Below, piece after piece: positions 1 through 11,225 of a stretch of 64,000 nucleotides of DNA. Both the position numbers and the translations under genes were made by a program. The notes under the pieces were generated by a model. It was not told the origin of the DNA. It saw only the letters and a list, made by a program, of their open reading frames with translations, and did no database searches. The stretch is from Meghimatium bilineatum (taxonomy: Eukaryota; Mollusca; Gastropoda; Stylommatophora; Philomycidae). Position 1 is the stretch's first letter. Each line of letters begins with the position of its first letter. The stretch is from assembly GCA_034231615.1 (NCBI GenBank), contig CM067314.1:7099501-7163500 (forward strand). Reading direction: 5' to 3'.

Positions 1-58
1 TGATGCATTTATCCATGAATTAACACATTTATGACTGATGCATTTATCGATGAATACC
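1..58 (+). repeat. Short direct repeat at window edge
   Basis: TGATGCATTTATC occurs twice about 35 bp apart. It is in an intron of gene 1 and may be the end of an array that starts outside the window. Confidence 0.5.
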
Positions 59-171
59 ATTCTATAATATCAGTAACGTTATATTAAAAAGAACAAACTT
101 TCTTCTTAAAACTTAATGTGAAACTAACTTCAAAAACTAACATCAAACATCGCCTTATTTTAACTCTACAG

Positions 172-353
172 GATACATTCAGACATCCTTCATTTCTTCT
201 GCTGAGAAACCATACGGACATCAGGTACAGAAAAATATTTTTGGAAACCTTCATCAACATCATGTGCACTTCAAAGTAGATCTTGACATTGGTGGCACTA
301 AAAACCGATATGAAACATTGGATATTTCTGAAGAAAAAGTAGCCTTGACTGCG
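172..353 (+). CDS. Gene 1 exon with copper-binding HxH
   Basis: 182 nt, acceptor CTACAG before 172 and donor GTATGT at 354. It enters in phase 1 (GA completes a Gly) and leaves in phase 0. It encodes GYIQTSFISSAEKPYGHQ and then the conserved GNLHQHHVHFKVDLDIGG, with both copper histidines and the calcium-site aspartates. The gene 2 counterpart (40670-40851) has the same length and phases. Confidence 0.93.
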
Positions 354-3300
354 GTATGTTATTTTGGTTTTGTAGAACATAATTTTACTTTGAATTTGCC
401 ATTGTTTTTTAAAGATTTCCTTCACTCAGAGGAGTGTACGTCAACTTTTTGATCGTTCTCTGGTACGTACATAACTGCAGTTGTTTCGCATCTTTCTGTT
501 TGTTTTCTAAACTTTCTTAATACAATATTTGTTCAATTAAACATAAATTATTTTAAATTGTATGTTATTGTAAAAACATCTTCGGAAATTCTTTCATTTT
601 TGCTGTCAATAATTCACATCGACCAGGAAAAAAAGATACATGATTTGAAACAACAATTCTTTTCTACATTAATACGGGACAAAATGTTGTCTTTTGATGT
701 GTTCCAATACTGCTATTGTTTTGGTTATCTGTCTGATGTTATCGTTTCTATCTCTTAATGAGACTCCGTGTATATAATTTCTGCTGTCAATATTTTTCTT
801 TTGTGCTGTCATTGCCCTGGTTTGGCACTGGTAGCACAGTGATGGAATAATAAGTCTTGTATAAAGCAACTTTAGTATATTACACGTGTAAAATGTATAA
901 TATGTTTAGCTATTCCTAATTTTCCGTCCACCAGTGATTTATCTTACTATTTCTCGTGATGTTTTGCAGTTCCCTGAAAAGCCATCCTACTCCCAGACAA
1001 AGATCACCAAAACCCTGAAGAAGAAGGAGAGAGAAGCTGTAGAGGACTTCAAGTTCGGTTCTCCCAAATACCACATTGTTTACAACGCTGACAAGAGAAA
1101 CCAATTTAACGACAGCCGAGCATACAGGTATGTTCATCAACTTGTGTTATAAGGGTGGTCAGCAAGCCAATACACTGATAAGCATGGCCATAGTGTTAAT
1201 AGGTATATCAATGGATCGATATGGCATAGATACATCAATGGATCGATATGGCATAGATACATCAATGGATCGATATGGCATAGGTACATCAATGGATCGA
1301 TATGGCATAGGTACATCAATGGATCGATATGGCATAGGTACATCAATGGATCGATATGGCATAGGTACATCAATGGATCGATATGGCATAGGTACATCAA
1401 TGGATCGATATGGCATAGGTACATCAATGGATCGATATGGCATAGGTACATCAATGGATCGATATGGCATAGGTACATCAATGGATCGATATGGCATAGG
1501 TACATCAATGGATCGATATGGCATAGGTACATCAATGGATCGATCTGATATAGGTAATACATTAAGATACCTTTTCGGCTCAGAAGGCTTTCAAAAGTAT
1601 AAATCATGGTCAGTCTCCAGACTTTGTAAGATTGATGTGAAGGTAGGTACATCAGCGGGTCAATATGGCATAGGTACATCAATGAATCGATCTGGTATAG
1701 GTACTCAATGAATCGATCTGGTATAGGTACTCAATGAATCGATCTGACATAAGTACGTCAATGAATCGATCTGACATAGGTACGTCAATGAATCGATCTG
1801 GCATAGTTAATGCACTGGGATACCTCGTCGGCTCAGAAGGCTTTCAAAACTGTGAATCATGGTCAGTCTCCAGACTGTGTAAGATTGATGTGAAGATAGG
1901 TAAGAGACTCATAGTAGACATACGAAAGAGGTGATCAGTCAGATTGGAACTGAAACTATAAGAAGCTACATCTCTGGATTAATTGAGAATGGAATTGGAT
2001 CACATATGAACGTTTTCGGTGTGCGCTTACGATAACGTGCATTAATAACAAATGAACCATTCATACAGATGGTAGCGAATACAATTTAGGACGTATCCAG
2101 CATTGTTGGCTGTAGTAATTTTCTAAGCAATATAAATATGTTTAGTAGACAGTAAATGCTTTTGGACAAACCATGACATCGGCAACGTTCATCCCTGCCT
2201 TGATTGGCTTGTTTGTTTATTGTGGTATATTTTGTTCCCGGATGTTATCAATTATTTAATTGCATTAATTATCTCCACTTTAGAATTGTATTCCTTGGAT
2301 TATATTAATTATCTCCCCTTTGGAAGTATACGCACTGGATTATATTGTCTCCCCTTTGCAATTCTGCCACATGACGTATTCTTCTCCAGAACGTTGTCTT
2401 CCCAATGAACTCCCTGAACCGTTCTCTGTCTTGGGAGATGCGGCTTGCATTTTCCAACGACGTATTCATATTATCTTTAACGTCGTCAGTCCATCGTCTT
2501 CTTTGTCTGCCCTTTCGCCTCCTCCCACTTGTTCTGTTCTCCATTATTTGTCTTTCTAAACAGTTGTGTCTCTTTATATGACAAAACAGGTGTAGTTTTT
2601 GTTTAGATATTGTTATTGTGTTTAGTAACCAACACTCTGGAATCTTCAATGTGTTTATAATATCTGAGTTTTTCTTTTATTCCTTACATGATATTCTAAG
2701 TATCTTGTCTGTAGTATTTCCCCTCCCAAGACGCGGATCTTCTTTGCCGCTGTTGTACTTATGGCCTATGTTTCACAGCCGTATGTTTCAACAGGAAAAT
2801 TAAATCAATTAATCAAATTGGAAATTTCTAGTTGGAATTATATTCACTGGATTATATTAATTATGCCCCTTTGGAATTATATTCACTGGATTATATTAAT
2901 TGTTTCCCCTTTTGAATTATACTCACTGCATTATATTAATTATCTCCCCATTTGGAATTATATTCACTAAATTGTATGAAATATCTCTCCAGGATTGAAA
3001 TGAAGGGAATGTCTAAGAACATGATTGAGAAGAAATTAGGCAATGAACCAAGCATTGACTGGTCACGTCATGATATGGTCGTAACCAAACATAAGGATGA
3101 GGAAGACACAAGCAGTTCCATATACGGAATGTTGGACAGCCACAAACCAACCGTTGACTTCAGCTCTTACTACGACGATAACGATGATATTCTAGATAAG
3201 GTATCAACATTGTTTTCTTGTAGATGTTCATTTCACTTCGGATTTTTCTTGTAGATGTTCATTTCACTTCGGATTTTTCTTGTAGATGTTCATTTCACTT

Positions 3301-6300
3301 CGGATTTTTCTTGTAATTCTTAACTGGTTAAGTTCCATGTTGATGTTTTTTGCTTCCCATTTGTAATGTTCGTAAGAAGGTATTTCGTTTATATTGATGT
3401 TTTTTTAAAATGTTTGTTCCTTTTATTTTTAAGTCAACTAATCTATTTTACCTGGAATTACTTATTATTGCCTGTAACTTCTACTTACCTGCAATTATTT
3501 CTTATTTCCTGTAACTTCTACTTACCTGCAATTACTTATTCTTGCCTGTAACTTCTACTTACCTGCAATTATTTATTCTTACCTGTAACTTCGATTTACC
3601 TGCAATTACTTATTCTTGCCTGTAACTTCTACTTACCTGCAATTATTTATTCTTACCTGTAACTTCTGGTTCTTACATATCCTATAACCTCTCCTTATTA
3701 CCTGTACATTTTTCTTCTTATCTCTTCATTCTTCATTCCTATTTCTTCCATCTTAACTGCCAATATTTTCATCTCAACCTGTACATTTTTCACCTTCTTC
3801 ATCTGTTTTCCTTCACAAACTCTCCCGTTGCCTAGCAGGATGCATTTCATATAATATAATGTTTTGTAACATGGTTTGCAGTTTTGCTGTGATATTTTAG
3901 CATTTCGACGTGACACTGTACACTATCGAATGGCTTTGGAACACTCTGACCTTCTACTGAATTGGACATCTAATTCCAGCCCAAACTTCCTTAGTCGCCT
4001 TCTACGATATGTATGACAAATCATGGTGTTGCTATTTTTTACTGATAATTCAAGCCTCGATATCGCAAAGACGTCATTTTCATCATCTTTCAGTTGCCGG
4101 AAACGTTTATTTCTCCTCTGTTGCATTTCTCTTAGTGTAATTAAGTCATTCTATTATCTGAAAGTCTTTTACCTGCAACGCCTTCAGCACCTACCTGTAA
4201 CTTTCTCACTACCTGTTTGCTACTTCTTCACTACGTGCCTGCAAATTCTTCACAATCTACCTGTAACTTCTTCGCCACCTAATTGTAAACTCTTCAATAG
4301 ATACCTGTAACTTCTTCATACCTACCTGTAATTTCTTCACTACCTGCATGTTACTTCTTCACTACCTGCCTGCAATTTCTTCACTACCTACCTGTAATTT
4401 ATTCCCTATCCACCCATCATTTCTTCACTACCTACCTGTAATTTATTTCCTATCCATCCATAATTTCTTCACTATCTACCTGTAATTTACTCCCTATCCA
4501 CCCATCATTTCTTCACTACCTACCTGTAATTTATTTCCTATCCATCCATAATTTCTTCACTATCTACCTGTAATTTATTTCCTATCCATCCATAATTTCT
4601 TCACTATCTACCTGTAATTTACTCCCTATCCACCCATCATTTCTTCATTACCTACCTGCAAGTTTTTCACTAGCTACCTGTAACTTTTACTACTTATCTA
4701 CCGCTGAAGACGGATGTGTCAGATCATTGTCACAAATAAACCGGTGACACAACGGTTGTGTTGCCATTCTCTGGACTACATCCTGCTAGAAATAATGTAG
4801 GGCCATTGTCCAGCTACAAGAAGAAACCAGCGGGAGTTTGAGAATGATCGCTCAAGAAAATGAAAACTACTTACCTGTAAAAACACTTTTCTAATTGGCA
4901 CATTTTCTGTTTACTAGGATTTGGTGTTCTGGATTAGCGGTGGATTCCAACACATCCCACACACTGAAGATCTCCCCAACACCCCATCAGTCGGCAATCA
5001 CCTGAGCTTCTTCCTGCTACCACACAACTACTTCCCAGAATGCCCATCAATGTCATCAAGAGACGCCATCTTCATTGACTACAAAGATCCCAAAGACCCA
5101 TCTAAAGGAGTCAAGGTTGACAGGTAAATTATACATAGGTGTACCCATGTGGCTTGTCAGATACTGTGAATATTTTAGTAAAAGTAATATACTGTAACTT
5201 AACTGGGCTATGAACCAATGTCATTTCAAGCGGTTTTCAAACGTGTTCAGTTGCTTAGTTAGTTGTTGAATTTATACTGCCTGAATACAGTTGCTTACTT
5301 GCTCCGTAGACACGACACCATCCCTCAACCTTCCCAGTGCATGAGCCTTGTTACCCTACATTCTTGTGCAGTCTTATTACACATGCCAATGTGACCGTCC
5401 ATATCCTTACTGTTCGCTTTCTGTTGTATGTTTTAATTTTATTTCAAATTTTGTCTTGATAAAAGCCTTTTGGTCGCAACGTCGATGTGTGTGTTATTAT
5501 GTGTGTCTTTAGTTATTAACAAAACTTCACCAGCGTATTCCTGGATTTACCTGTTGGGTTTCAGTTTTGCGCAGTAAGTCATATTATCATGCTTGTGGAA
5601 CGATGATCCATTGTAATAGCTTTTATTTAAACAACAAATAACGCATGAACTCAAACCCGTGTCTGCTGTTCGGCGGGCGAGTGACTAAAGCAATTCACTG
5701 ATGTGATCTGAAGTTGAAACCCACAGTGTAAGTTTGAATAGTTGGTAGCATATCCCATTCATGTCTCAGTGATCGACCCAACCTTCTTTGACTTTAATCA
5801 TTTAACAAACAATATTTACATTCAGTAGGTTGCATTGCTTTTGTTTTCTGCTTCTGACTGAACTTAAATCAGATATATTAGTTGTTGCATGTATAGACAA
5901 GGGTCCACTGCTTTTCATTTAGGGAACGTCTTCTCATGGGGAATGCCTTGGATCTCACAAAAAGACCACCAGACAAACCACAATTGCAGCAGTAAACCTT
6001 AGTACAGATTGTGTGTCATGTGACGTAATCTTTCCAGAACGTTGTCATCCCAATGAACTCTCTGAACCCCTCTCTGTCTTGGGCGATACAGCTTGTATTT
6101 TCAAACGATCTATTTATAAATAGGTATTTCTGTATATTGAGGCAGGTTTCCTGCATATTGAGGCTGGTTTCCTGTTTATTGAGACTGATTTTTCTAAGGA
6201 AGCTTTGTAGAACTTCATCAATGCAATTATATTTTTCCATTGTTATTTGTGCGTGTGCACGCACCCTAGATAGATGCGTGGGAGATAAAGATGAACTGTG

Positions 6301-6909
6301 CAGCATTGGGACTAACAGCACCGTTTATATGGCTGATGTCAAGCATAGGGGTACGTTATTTCCTGACGTGATAAGCCTTTTGCCTTGAACATTTGGTTAC
6401 ATTTCTAGAGCCATAGAGAAGCTCAGCATAACGAGCAGACAATGGATGTCGGGAAATAAGCAAAATGAACGCTCTCTTGGTTTATCTTGAATCAGTCCAT
6501 ACATCCTCCAAATCTTTCTTCCAGATTGTGTGACAGCTATTTTCTTTCTTTGACCCTGGGTGTGTAGAAAATCCACAGACACCCCAGTAATATAATATGT
6601 GTCAATCACTCCCGCTTACAATGTCATGCTGTCTATGTCCCATATTTCTATACCATAGAAGCGATCAATGTTGCCATTAAATAATGTTCAAATATGTCTA
6701 TATCCAATATTTCTATAATATACAAGCGATCAATGTTGCCATTAAATAATGTTCTCCAATTGAAACCATATCCTTCAATGTTTACTTTCCACAGAAACGG
6801 CAACTCCAGAGACCAGTGCGTATTGCCCAGATCTACTTTGGAAGAAGATCTTGAAGCCAACCCTGACCTCGTCATAGAAAGTCGAAGACGCAATCCCACA
6901 GATTTCTAA
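172..6909 (+). CDS. Copper amine oxidase, gene 1 (3' part, five exons; 5' end outside window)
   Basis: Spliced coding parts are 172-353, 970-1127, 2993-3200, 4918-5123 and 6795-6909. Intron phases agree at every junction (1 into the first exon, then 0, 2, 0, 2). The family oxidatively deaminates primary amines to aldehyde, H2O2 and ammonia, using Cu(II) and a topaquinone made from a Tyr. The visible part is the C-terminal half of the catalytic domain. It has the copper pair His-x-His (252-254 and 258-260, in GNLHQHHVHF), the calcium-site DLD just after, and the third copper His in QHIPHTEDLP (4951-4953). The exon carrying the TPQ Tyr and the one carrying the catalytic Asp lie upstream of the window. 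All copper ligands seen are intact, so this copy is likely active. A head-to-tail paralogue begins about 10 kb downstream. Whether it is secreted or membrane-bound cannot be seen. Confidence 0.93.
676..875 (-). mobile_element. Non-LTR retrotransposon fragment (RT C-terminal region)
   Basis: The reverse strand encodes IIPSLCYQCQT and NDNIRQITKTIAVLEHIKRQ, shared with the copy at 49560-49920. The pattern (pol segment ahead of a short C-terminal tail) is that of LINE-like elements. It is broken and intronic. Confidence 0.7.
970..1127 (+). CDS. Gene 1 exon, CAO catalytic domain
   Basis: 158 nt, acceptor TTTTGCAG, donor GTATGT, phase 0 to 2. It begins FPEKPSYSQTKITKTLKKKE and ends NQFNDSRAYR. The gene 2 counterpart (45753-45907) is one codon shorter. 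Confidence 0.92.
1195..1806 (+). repeat. 27-bp minisatellite with a higher-order duplication
   Basis: About 13 units of a 27-bp repeat with core ATGGATCGATATGGC run to about 1545. A roughly 80-bp segment (AAGGCTTTCAAAA...TGTGAAG) then appears twice (about 1586 and 1834), separated by diverged units. The array follows the gene 1 exon donor at 1128. The open frames through it are repeat artefacts. Confidence 0.9.
1900..2280. other. Intron stretch, one dispersed repeat
   Basis: No gene seen. 2087-2165 (GCAATATAAATATGTTTAGTAG) belongs to a dispersed family also present at 5735-5840, 25690-25815 and 41195-41275. Confidence 0.45.
2283..2985 (+). repeat. ~36-bp repeat units flanking a LINE fragment, ending near an acceptor
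   Basis: Units with ATTATATTCACTGGATTATA and ATTATCTCCCC occur at 2283-2345 and 2830-2975, either side of the LINE remnant at 2358-2805. The last unit ends about 10 bp before the gene 1 acceptor at 2992. Confidence 0.8.
2358..2805 (-). mobile_element. Non-LTR retrotransposon fragment
   Basis: The reverse strand encodes LKIPECWLLNTI-like sequence, HIKRHNCLERQIM and GRRRKGRQRRRWTDDVKDN. This is the usual C-terminal tail after the reverse transcriptase. It is the same family as 13065-13510 and 6018-6110. Confidence 0.8.
2993..3200 (+). CDS. Gene 1 exon, CAO catalytic domain
   Basis: 208 nt, acceptor TCTCTCCAG, donor GTATCA, phase 2 to 0. It contains IDWSRHDMVVTKHKDEED and SSSIYGMLDS, which match the family segment WAR-x-x-x-x-VTK...SSSIY. 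The gene 2 counterpart (48906-49113) has the same length. Confidence 0.93.
3222..3315 (+). repeat. 31-bp repeat, three units
   Basis: TTGTAGATGTTCATTTCACT recurs three times, starting 20 bp after the gene 1 donor at 3201. Each unit contains a TTGTAG that resembles an acceptor. Confidence 0.85.
3465..3690 (+). repeat. ~37-bp minisatellite
   Basis: Units of CTGTAACTTCTACTTACCTG type, about five copies, intron of gene 1. Confidence 0.85.
3830..4130 (-). mobile_element. SINE-like composite repeat, head part
   Basis: The reverse complement carries the head motif shared with 11450-11650, 36880-36965 and 60945-61195 (AGCAACAC...ACATATCGTAGAAGGCGACTA). Degenerate. Confidence 0.55.
4150..4690 (+). 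repeat. 36-38-bp minisatellite
   Basis: CTTCACTACCTACCTGTAAT units alternate with TATCCACCCATCATTTC units, about 14 copies with a two-variant order. Confidence 0.85.
4706..4862 (+). mobile_element. SINE-like element, body part
   Basis: Contains GACGGATGTGTCAG, TTCTCTGGACTACATCCTGC and AGCGGGAGTTTGAGAATGA. These are diagnostic of a family repeated at least ten times in the window. It lies 55 bp upstream of the gene 1 exon at 4918. Confidence 0.75.
4918..5123 (+). CDS. Gene 1 exon with third copper His
   Basis: 206 nt, acceptor TTTACTAG, donor GTAAAT, phase 0 to 2. It encodes DLVFWISGGFQHIPHTEDLP followed by the family block FFLLPHNYFPECPSM. The His of QHIPH is the third copper ligand and the leading Asp is a calcium-site residue. 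Confidence 0.94.
5370..5555 (+). repeat. Dispersed repeat, copy 1 of 2
   Basis: ACATGCCAATGTGACCGTC...CTTGATAAAAGCC...AACGTCGA...GTGTGTTATTATGTGTGTC...ATTCCTGGATTTAC also occurs at 38750-38940, in intron 11 of gene 2. A short interspersed element is likely, class unknown. Confidence 0.7.
5556..6015. other. Intron stretch with weak dispersed repeat
   Basis: No gene seen. 5735-5840 ends TTTACATTCAGTAGGTTGC, which resembles the family at 25690-25815. Confidence 0.4.
6018..6110 (-). mobile_element. Non-LTR retrotransposon 3' end
   Basis: CGTAATCTTTCCAGAACGTT...CTTGGGCGATACAGCTTG matches the 3' ends of the fragments at 2358 and 13065. The reverse strand gives AQDREGFREFIGMTTFWK. Confidence 0.7.
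6120..6790. other. Intron stretch
   Basis: A 24-bp direct repeat (TTGAGGC/TGGTTTCCTG) lies at 6137-6190. A 60-bp tandem pair (AAGCGATCAATGTTGCCATT) lies at 6660-6745, just before the last gene 1 exon. No gene seen. Confidence 0.5.
6795..6909 (+). CDS. Gene 1 terminal coding exon
   Basis: 115 nt, acceptor TTTCCACAG, phase 2 in, stop TAA at 6907-6909. It encodes RNGNSRDQCVLPRSTLEEDL and ends RRRNPTDF. The gene 2 terminal exon is the same length and ends in the same eight residues. Confidence 0.93.
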
Positions 6910-7306
6910 CTCTTCAAAAGACTGTTTGTATGATATTTCACTGCCCGGAATGATGGACTGACGCTGCTTACATTTTTGTTAAATCAGACATGATAATATT
7001 TTGCTGTGTTACAAGCCGTGATCGATACCCAACTGATTGTCTTCCCTTGTTTCCTAGCTACCAAGTTTTATTTACCATTATATTTCTTCATTTATTTTCC
7101 CCCCTTTTTGCTTCATTGTTTTACAATTTATATTCACCTATGTTTATTTCTTTTAAATCAAGATGATTAAGATCCATCGTATTTTGTTGCACACTTCTGT
7201 TTGCAATATTTTATTTCAATGAAGTCTGTGATACAGTTATGAAACTGGTTGTATGTTATACAATTGTGGTCATGTACACATGTCAAATGTAGCTATGAAA
7301 CACGCA

Positions 7307-7312
7307 AATAAA
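7307..7312 (+). terminator. Likely polyadenylation signal of gene 1
   Basis: Canonical AATAAA about 400 nt after the gene 1 stop codon, at the end of an AT-rich, repeat-free stretch that fits a 3' UTR. Position is seen; use is inferred. Confidence 0.6.
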
Positions 7313-7469
7313 ACATGTACTGGTTATCAAATGAAGATGTTTTCTTTGGAAATAATGTGTAGTTGTGTTACAATATTGGAAACTGTGTTTCTTGTATAAA
7401 ATGTGATCTGTGTGTGATGTGTGATTCAAGAATTGCCTTGATTCATATCTGTTTTAGTGATGTGTTGTC

Positions 7470-7700
7470 TTTGAAACAGTTTCTCTCTACCGATATGTTT
7501 ACTTCTCTCCACTTTCTCTCTACTGATATGTTTACTTCTCTCACACTTTCTCTCTACTGATATGTTTACTTCTGTCACACTTTCTCTCTACTGATATGTT
7601 TACTTCTCTCACACTTTCTCTCTACTGATATGTTTACTTCTCTCACACTTTCTCTCTACTGATATGTTTACTTCTCTCACACTTTCTCTCTACTGATGTT
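7470..7700 (+). repeat. 34-bp minisatellite
   Basis: CTCTCTACTGATATGTTTAC repeated about seven times, immediately after the gene 1 3' end. Confidence 0.9.
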
Positions 7701-7714
7701 CTAACTGTAACTGT

Positions 7715-8450
7715 AAAAGCATAGAGATGGCATTAATCTACAGACTAAGCTGAAAGTTTACAGAGCAGTGGTACTTCCAGTGTTGCTATACGCTAGTGAA
7801 ACATGGACAGTGTATAGACGATATGTGAAGAAACTCAATTACTTTCACACAAATTGTCTTAGAAAAATTATGAACATCAGATGGCAAGACAAGATTCCAG
7901 ATACCACTGTCCTTGATAGAGCTGGTATCCCCAGCATTGACACTATCCTGATGTAGACACAGATTCGTTGGGCAGGTCATTTGGTACGTATGCCAGACTA
8001 TCGTCTGCCAAAGATACTTCTCTATAGTGAGCTGGAGACGGGTAAATGATCACAAGGTGGCCAAAAGAAGCGTTACAAGGACTTGTTAAAGACATCACTG
8101 AAAGCCTTTGAAATAGACCAAGATACATGGGAAGAACTTGCACAAAATAGATCTACATTGCGTTCTACAGTCAAAAAGGGAGCATAATCTTGTGTAAAGA
8201 CAAGAAATGCAGCAGTTTAACAGCGAAAAGTTGCTAGAAAGTCTCGGATACAGCAAAATCCTTCTAGGATGGTGATTCCAAGGACATTTTTAGCTAGAAT
8301 ACGGCTTAGTAGCCATCTACGAACTATTAAGCATCGACATAATTCTAACTGAATTTTCAAAAGTGGATGTAAAAAATGGTCACCATCACTTGTGATGTAC
8401 GAACAACACCCTTTTACTGTGGGGGACGAACAACTCAAACTATAACGACA
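7715..8450 (+). mobile_element. Non-LTR retrotransposon fragment, RT C-terminus and tail
   Basis: Encodes LKVYRAVVLPVLLYASETWT, then KIMNIRWQDKIPD and, past an in-frame TAG near 7954, QIRWAGHLVRMPDYRLPK. The family signature is LLY-x-(S/C)-E-T-W...RW-x-G-H-x-x-R-M. A second stop follows near 8047, so it is dead. Confidence 0.85.
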
Positions 8451-8474
8451 AATGTGGTCATTAAAATGAACCCG

Positions 8475-9240
8475 CTTGTTACCTGACTAATAATCACTTG
8501 ATATTATTTGAGTAATAACCTCTTGATATTACCTGAGTAATAACCTCTTGATATTACCTAAGTAATAATCTCTTGATATTACCTGAGTAATAACCTCTTG
8601 ATATTACCTGAGTAATAACCTCTTGATATTACCTGAGAAATAATCTCTTGATATTACCTGAGTAATAACCTCTTGGAAATTACTTGAGTAATAACCTCTT
8701 GATATTACCTGAGTAATAACCTCTTGCTATTACATGAGTAATAACCTCTTGCCATTACATGAGTAATAACCTCTTGATATTACCTGAGCAATAACCCCTT
8801 GATATTACATGAGTAATAACTCTTGGAAATTACCTGAGTAATAACCTCTTGATATTACCTGAGTAATAAACTCTTGATATTACCTGAGTAATAAACTCTT
8901 GGAAATTACCTGAATAATAACCTCTTGATATTACCTGAGCAATAACCCCTTGATATTACATGAGTAATAACTCTTGGAAATTACCTGAGTAATAACCTCT
9001 TGGAAATTACCTTAGTAATAACCTCTTGATATTACCTGAGTAATAACCTCTAGGAAATTACCTGAGTAATAACCTCTTGATATTACCTGAGTAATAACCT
9101 CTTGGAAATTACCTGAGTATTAACCTCTTGATATTACCTGAGTAATAACCTCTTGATATTACCTGAGTAATAACCTCTTGGAAATTACCTGAGTATTAAC
9201 CTCTTGATATTACCTGAGTAATAACCTCTTGATAATCAGT
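8475..9240 (+). repeat. 25-bp minisatellite, ~30 units
   Basis: TATTACCTGAGTAATAACCT type units, with TTGATATT and TTGGAAATT variants interleaved. Intergenic. Confidence 0.92.
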
Positions 9241-9269
9241 TGAATTTTGAAATAAGAGAACACCCTCAT

Positions 9270-9765
9270 CTCTAGGCCTAGAATAAGAGCTGTCCTCCCT
9301 CACCTTGGTGGTTAGAGTAAGTGCTGTCCACTCTTACCTGGAGGGACAGAGTAAGTTTTGTCCACTCTTACCTGGAGGGGTGGAGTAAGTGTTGTTCACC
9401 CTCACCTGGAGGGTCAGAGTAAGTGCTGTCCACTCTTACCTGAAGTTCTGGAATAAGAGATGCCCGCCCTCACCTGGAAGGTTGGAGTAAATGGTGTCCC
9501 CAACCTCTCACCTGGAGGGTTAAAATAAGAGTTGTCCACCTTCACCAGCAGTGTTTAAGAGTTGTCTACTCTCACCTGGAGGGCTGGAGCAGGTTCTGTC
9601 CATCATCACCTGGAGGGTTGAAGTAAGACCTATCTACCCTCACCTAGAGGGCTCAAGTAAGACCTGTAGACATGTCTACCCTCACCTAGAGGGCTCAAGT
9701 AAGACCTGTCTACCCTCACCAGGAAGGTTGACTTAAGATATGTTTCCCCTCACCTAGACATCTCA
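9270..9765 (+). repeat. ~31-bp minisatellite
   Basis: Units of CTCACCTGGAGGGTTGGAGT type, about 14 diverged copies. GC-richer than the surroundings. Confidence 0.88.
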
Positions 9766-9904
9766 AGGATTTCACATTGAAATATGATAGTTTGACGAAT
9801 GGGTCATGTTATGTCATGTCTGATGGATATAGACAACGTGTCTACATAATCATCTTTATAGATAATGTATTACTTCCTTCTAAAGATACGCTATTTAACG
9901 TTTC

Positions 9905-10200
9905 CATTGATTTTCATTGGCTATTGACACCACTTATACTTTGAATGCCCTACGGGAAAACGCACGAACAAATGACTGTATAAGTGACGATGACTCTTGT
10001 TCCATGACTAGAATAAGGGAACTTGGTTTAAAATGTGGTTATGCTAGAAAGGAGCGGTTTCGTGGGCGAGAAAGAATGATGGTCAATCAACTGCGTGCTG
10101 GGACCGTCAGTCAACGTGTAAGGGCGGATACACTCAAGGAGAGATCTGAGCATCTATGGACTTGTTCGGAGTGCAATGACGATTATCCAACGACTAACTA
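9905..10200 (+). mobile_element. Retroelement-like 3' end whose tail passes into (CTAA)n
   Basis: Encodes RAGTVSQRVRADTLKERSEH and LWTCSECNDDYPTTN, then runs directly into the CTAA block. Similar pieces lie at 20885-21110, 51405-51620 and 52115-52205. The exact class is unclear. Confidence 0.5.
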
Positions 10201-10359
10201 ACTAACTAACCAACCAACCAACCAACTAACCAACTAACAAACAAACAAACAAACAAACAAACAAACAAACAAACTAACTAACTAACCAACTAACTAACTA
10301 ACTAACTAATTAATTAATTAACAAACAAACAAACTAACTAACTAACTAACTAACCAACC

Positions 10360-10420
<61 letters not shown>

Positions 10421-10456
10421 CTAACTAATTAACTAACTAACTAACTACTAACTAAT

Positions 10457-10506
<50 letters not shown>

Positions 10507-10547
10507 CTAACTAATTAACTAACTAACTAACTAACTAACTAATTAAT

Positions 10548-10582
<35 letters not shown>

Positions 10583-10583
10583 T

Positions 10584-10670
<87 letters not shown>

Positions 10671-10675
10671 TTAAT

Positions 10676-10718
<43 letters not shown>

Positions 10719-10767
10719 TTAACTAACTAATTAACTAACTAACTAACTAATTAACTAACTAATTAAT

Positions 10768-10802
<35 letters not shown>

Positions 10803-10863
10803 TTAACTAACTAACTAACTAACTAATTAATTAACTAACTAACTAACTAACTAATTAATTAAT

Positions 10864-10914
<51 letters not shown>

Positions 10915-10970
10915 TTAACTAACTAACTAACTAACTAACTAATTAACTAACTAACTAACTAACTAACAAC
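10194..10970 (+). repeat. (CTAA)n microsatellite, ~775 bp
   Basis: Nearly uninterrupted ACTA/CTAA tetranucleotides with AATT and CAAA interruptions. Confidence 0.97.
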
Positions 10971-10974
10971 TTAT

Positions 10975-11225
10975 ACACTATGTGGCAAATTGTAAATCAC
11001 GCTTACAGTTAAATAGCATAATTCTACAAGGATGAAAGCTCTCAGTCCACGGGACTATACTGTAAAGGAATTCTTCTTCAGCGTTCATTCTCAAACTCCT
11101 GCTGTATCTCTCTTGTAGCAGGCCCATGATCCATTCACGATTTCCAGCAAGATGTAGTCCAGAGAATGGAAATGCGTTGTGTCGCCGTTTTATTTGCGCC
11201 AATGGCCAGACACATCCGTTTTTGG
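10975..11225 (-). mobile_element. SINE-like element, body part, reverse
   Basis: TTCTTCTTCAGCGTTCATTC, TCTCTCTTGTAGCAGG, TAGTCCAGAGAATGGAAATG and ACACATCCG occur in the reverse order of the + strand copies at 4706 and 27545. Confidence 0.75.

Noticed and set aside
8475..9240. CRISPR-like direct repeats
   Set aside because: Units are contiguous with no unique spacers, in an animal genome.
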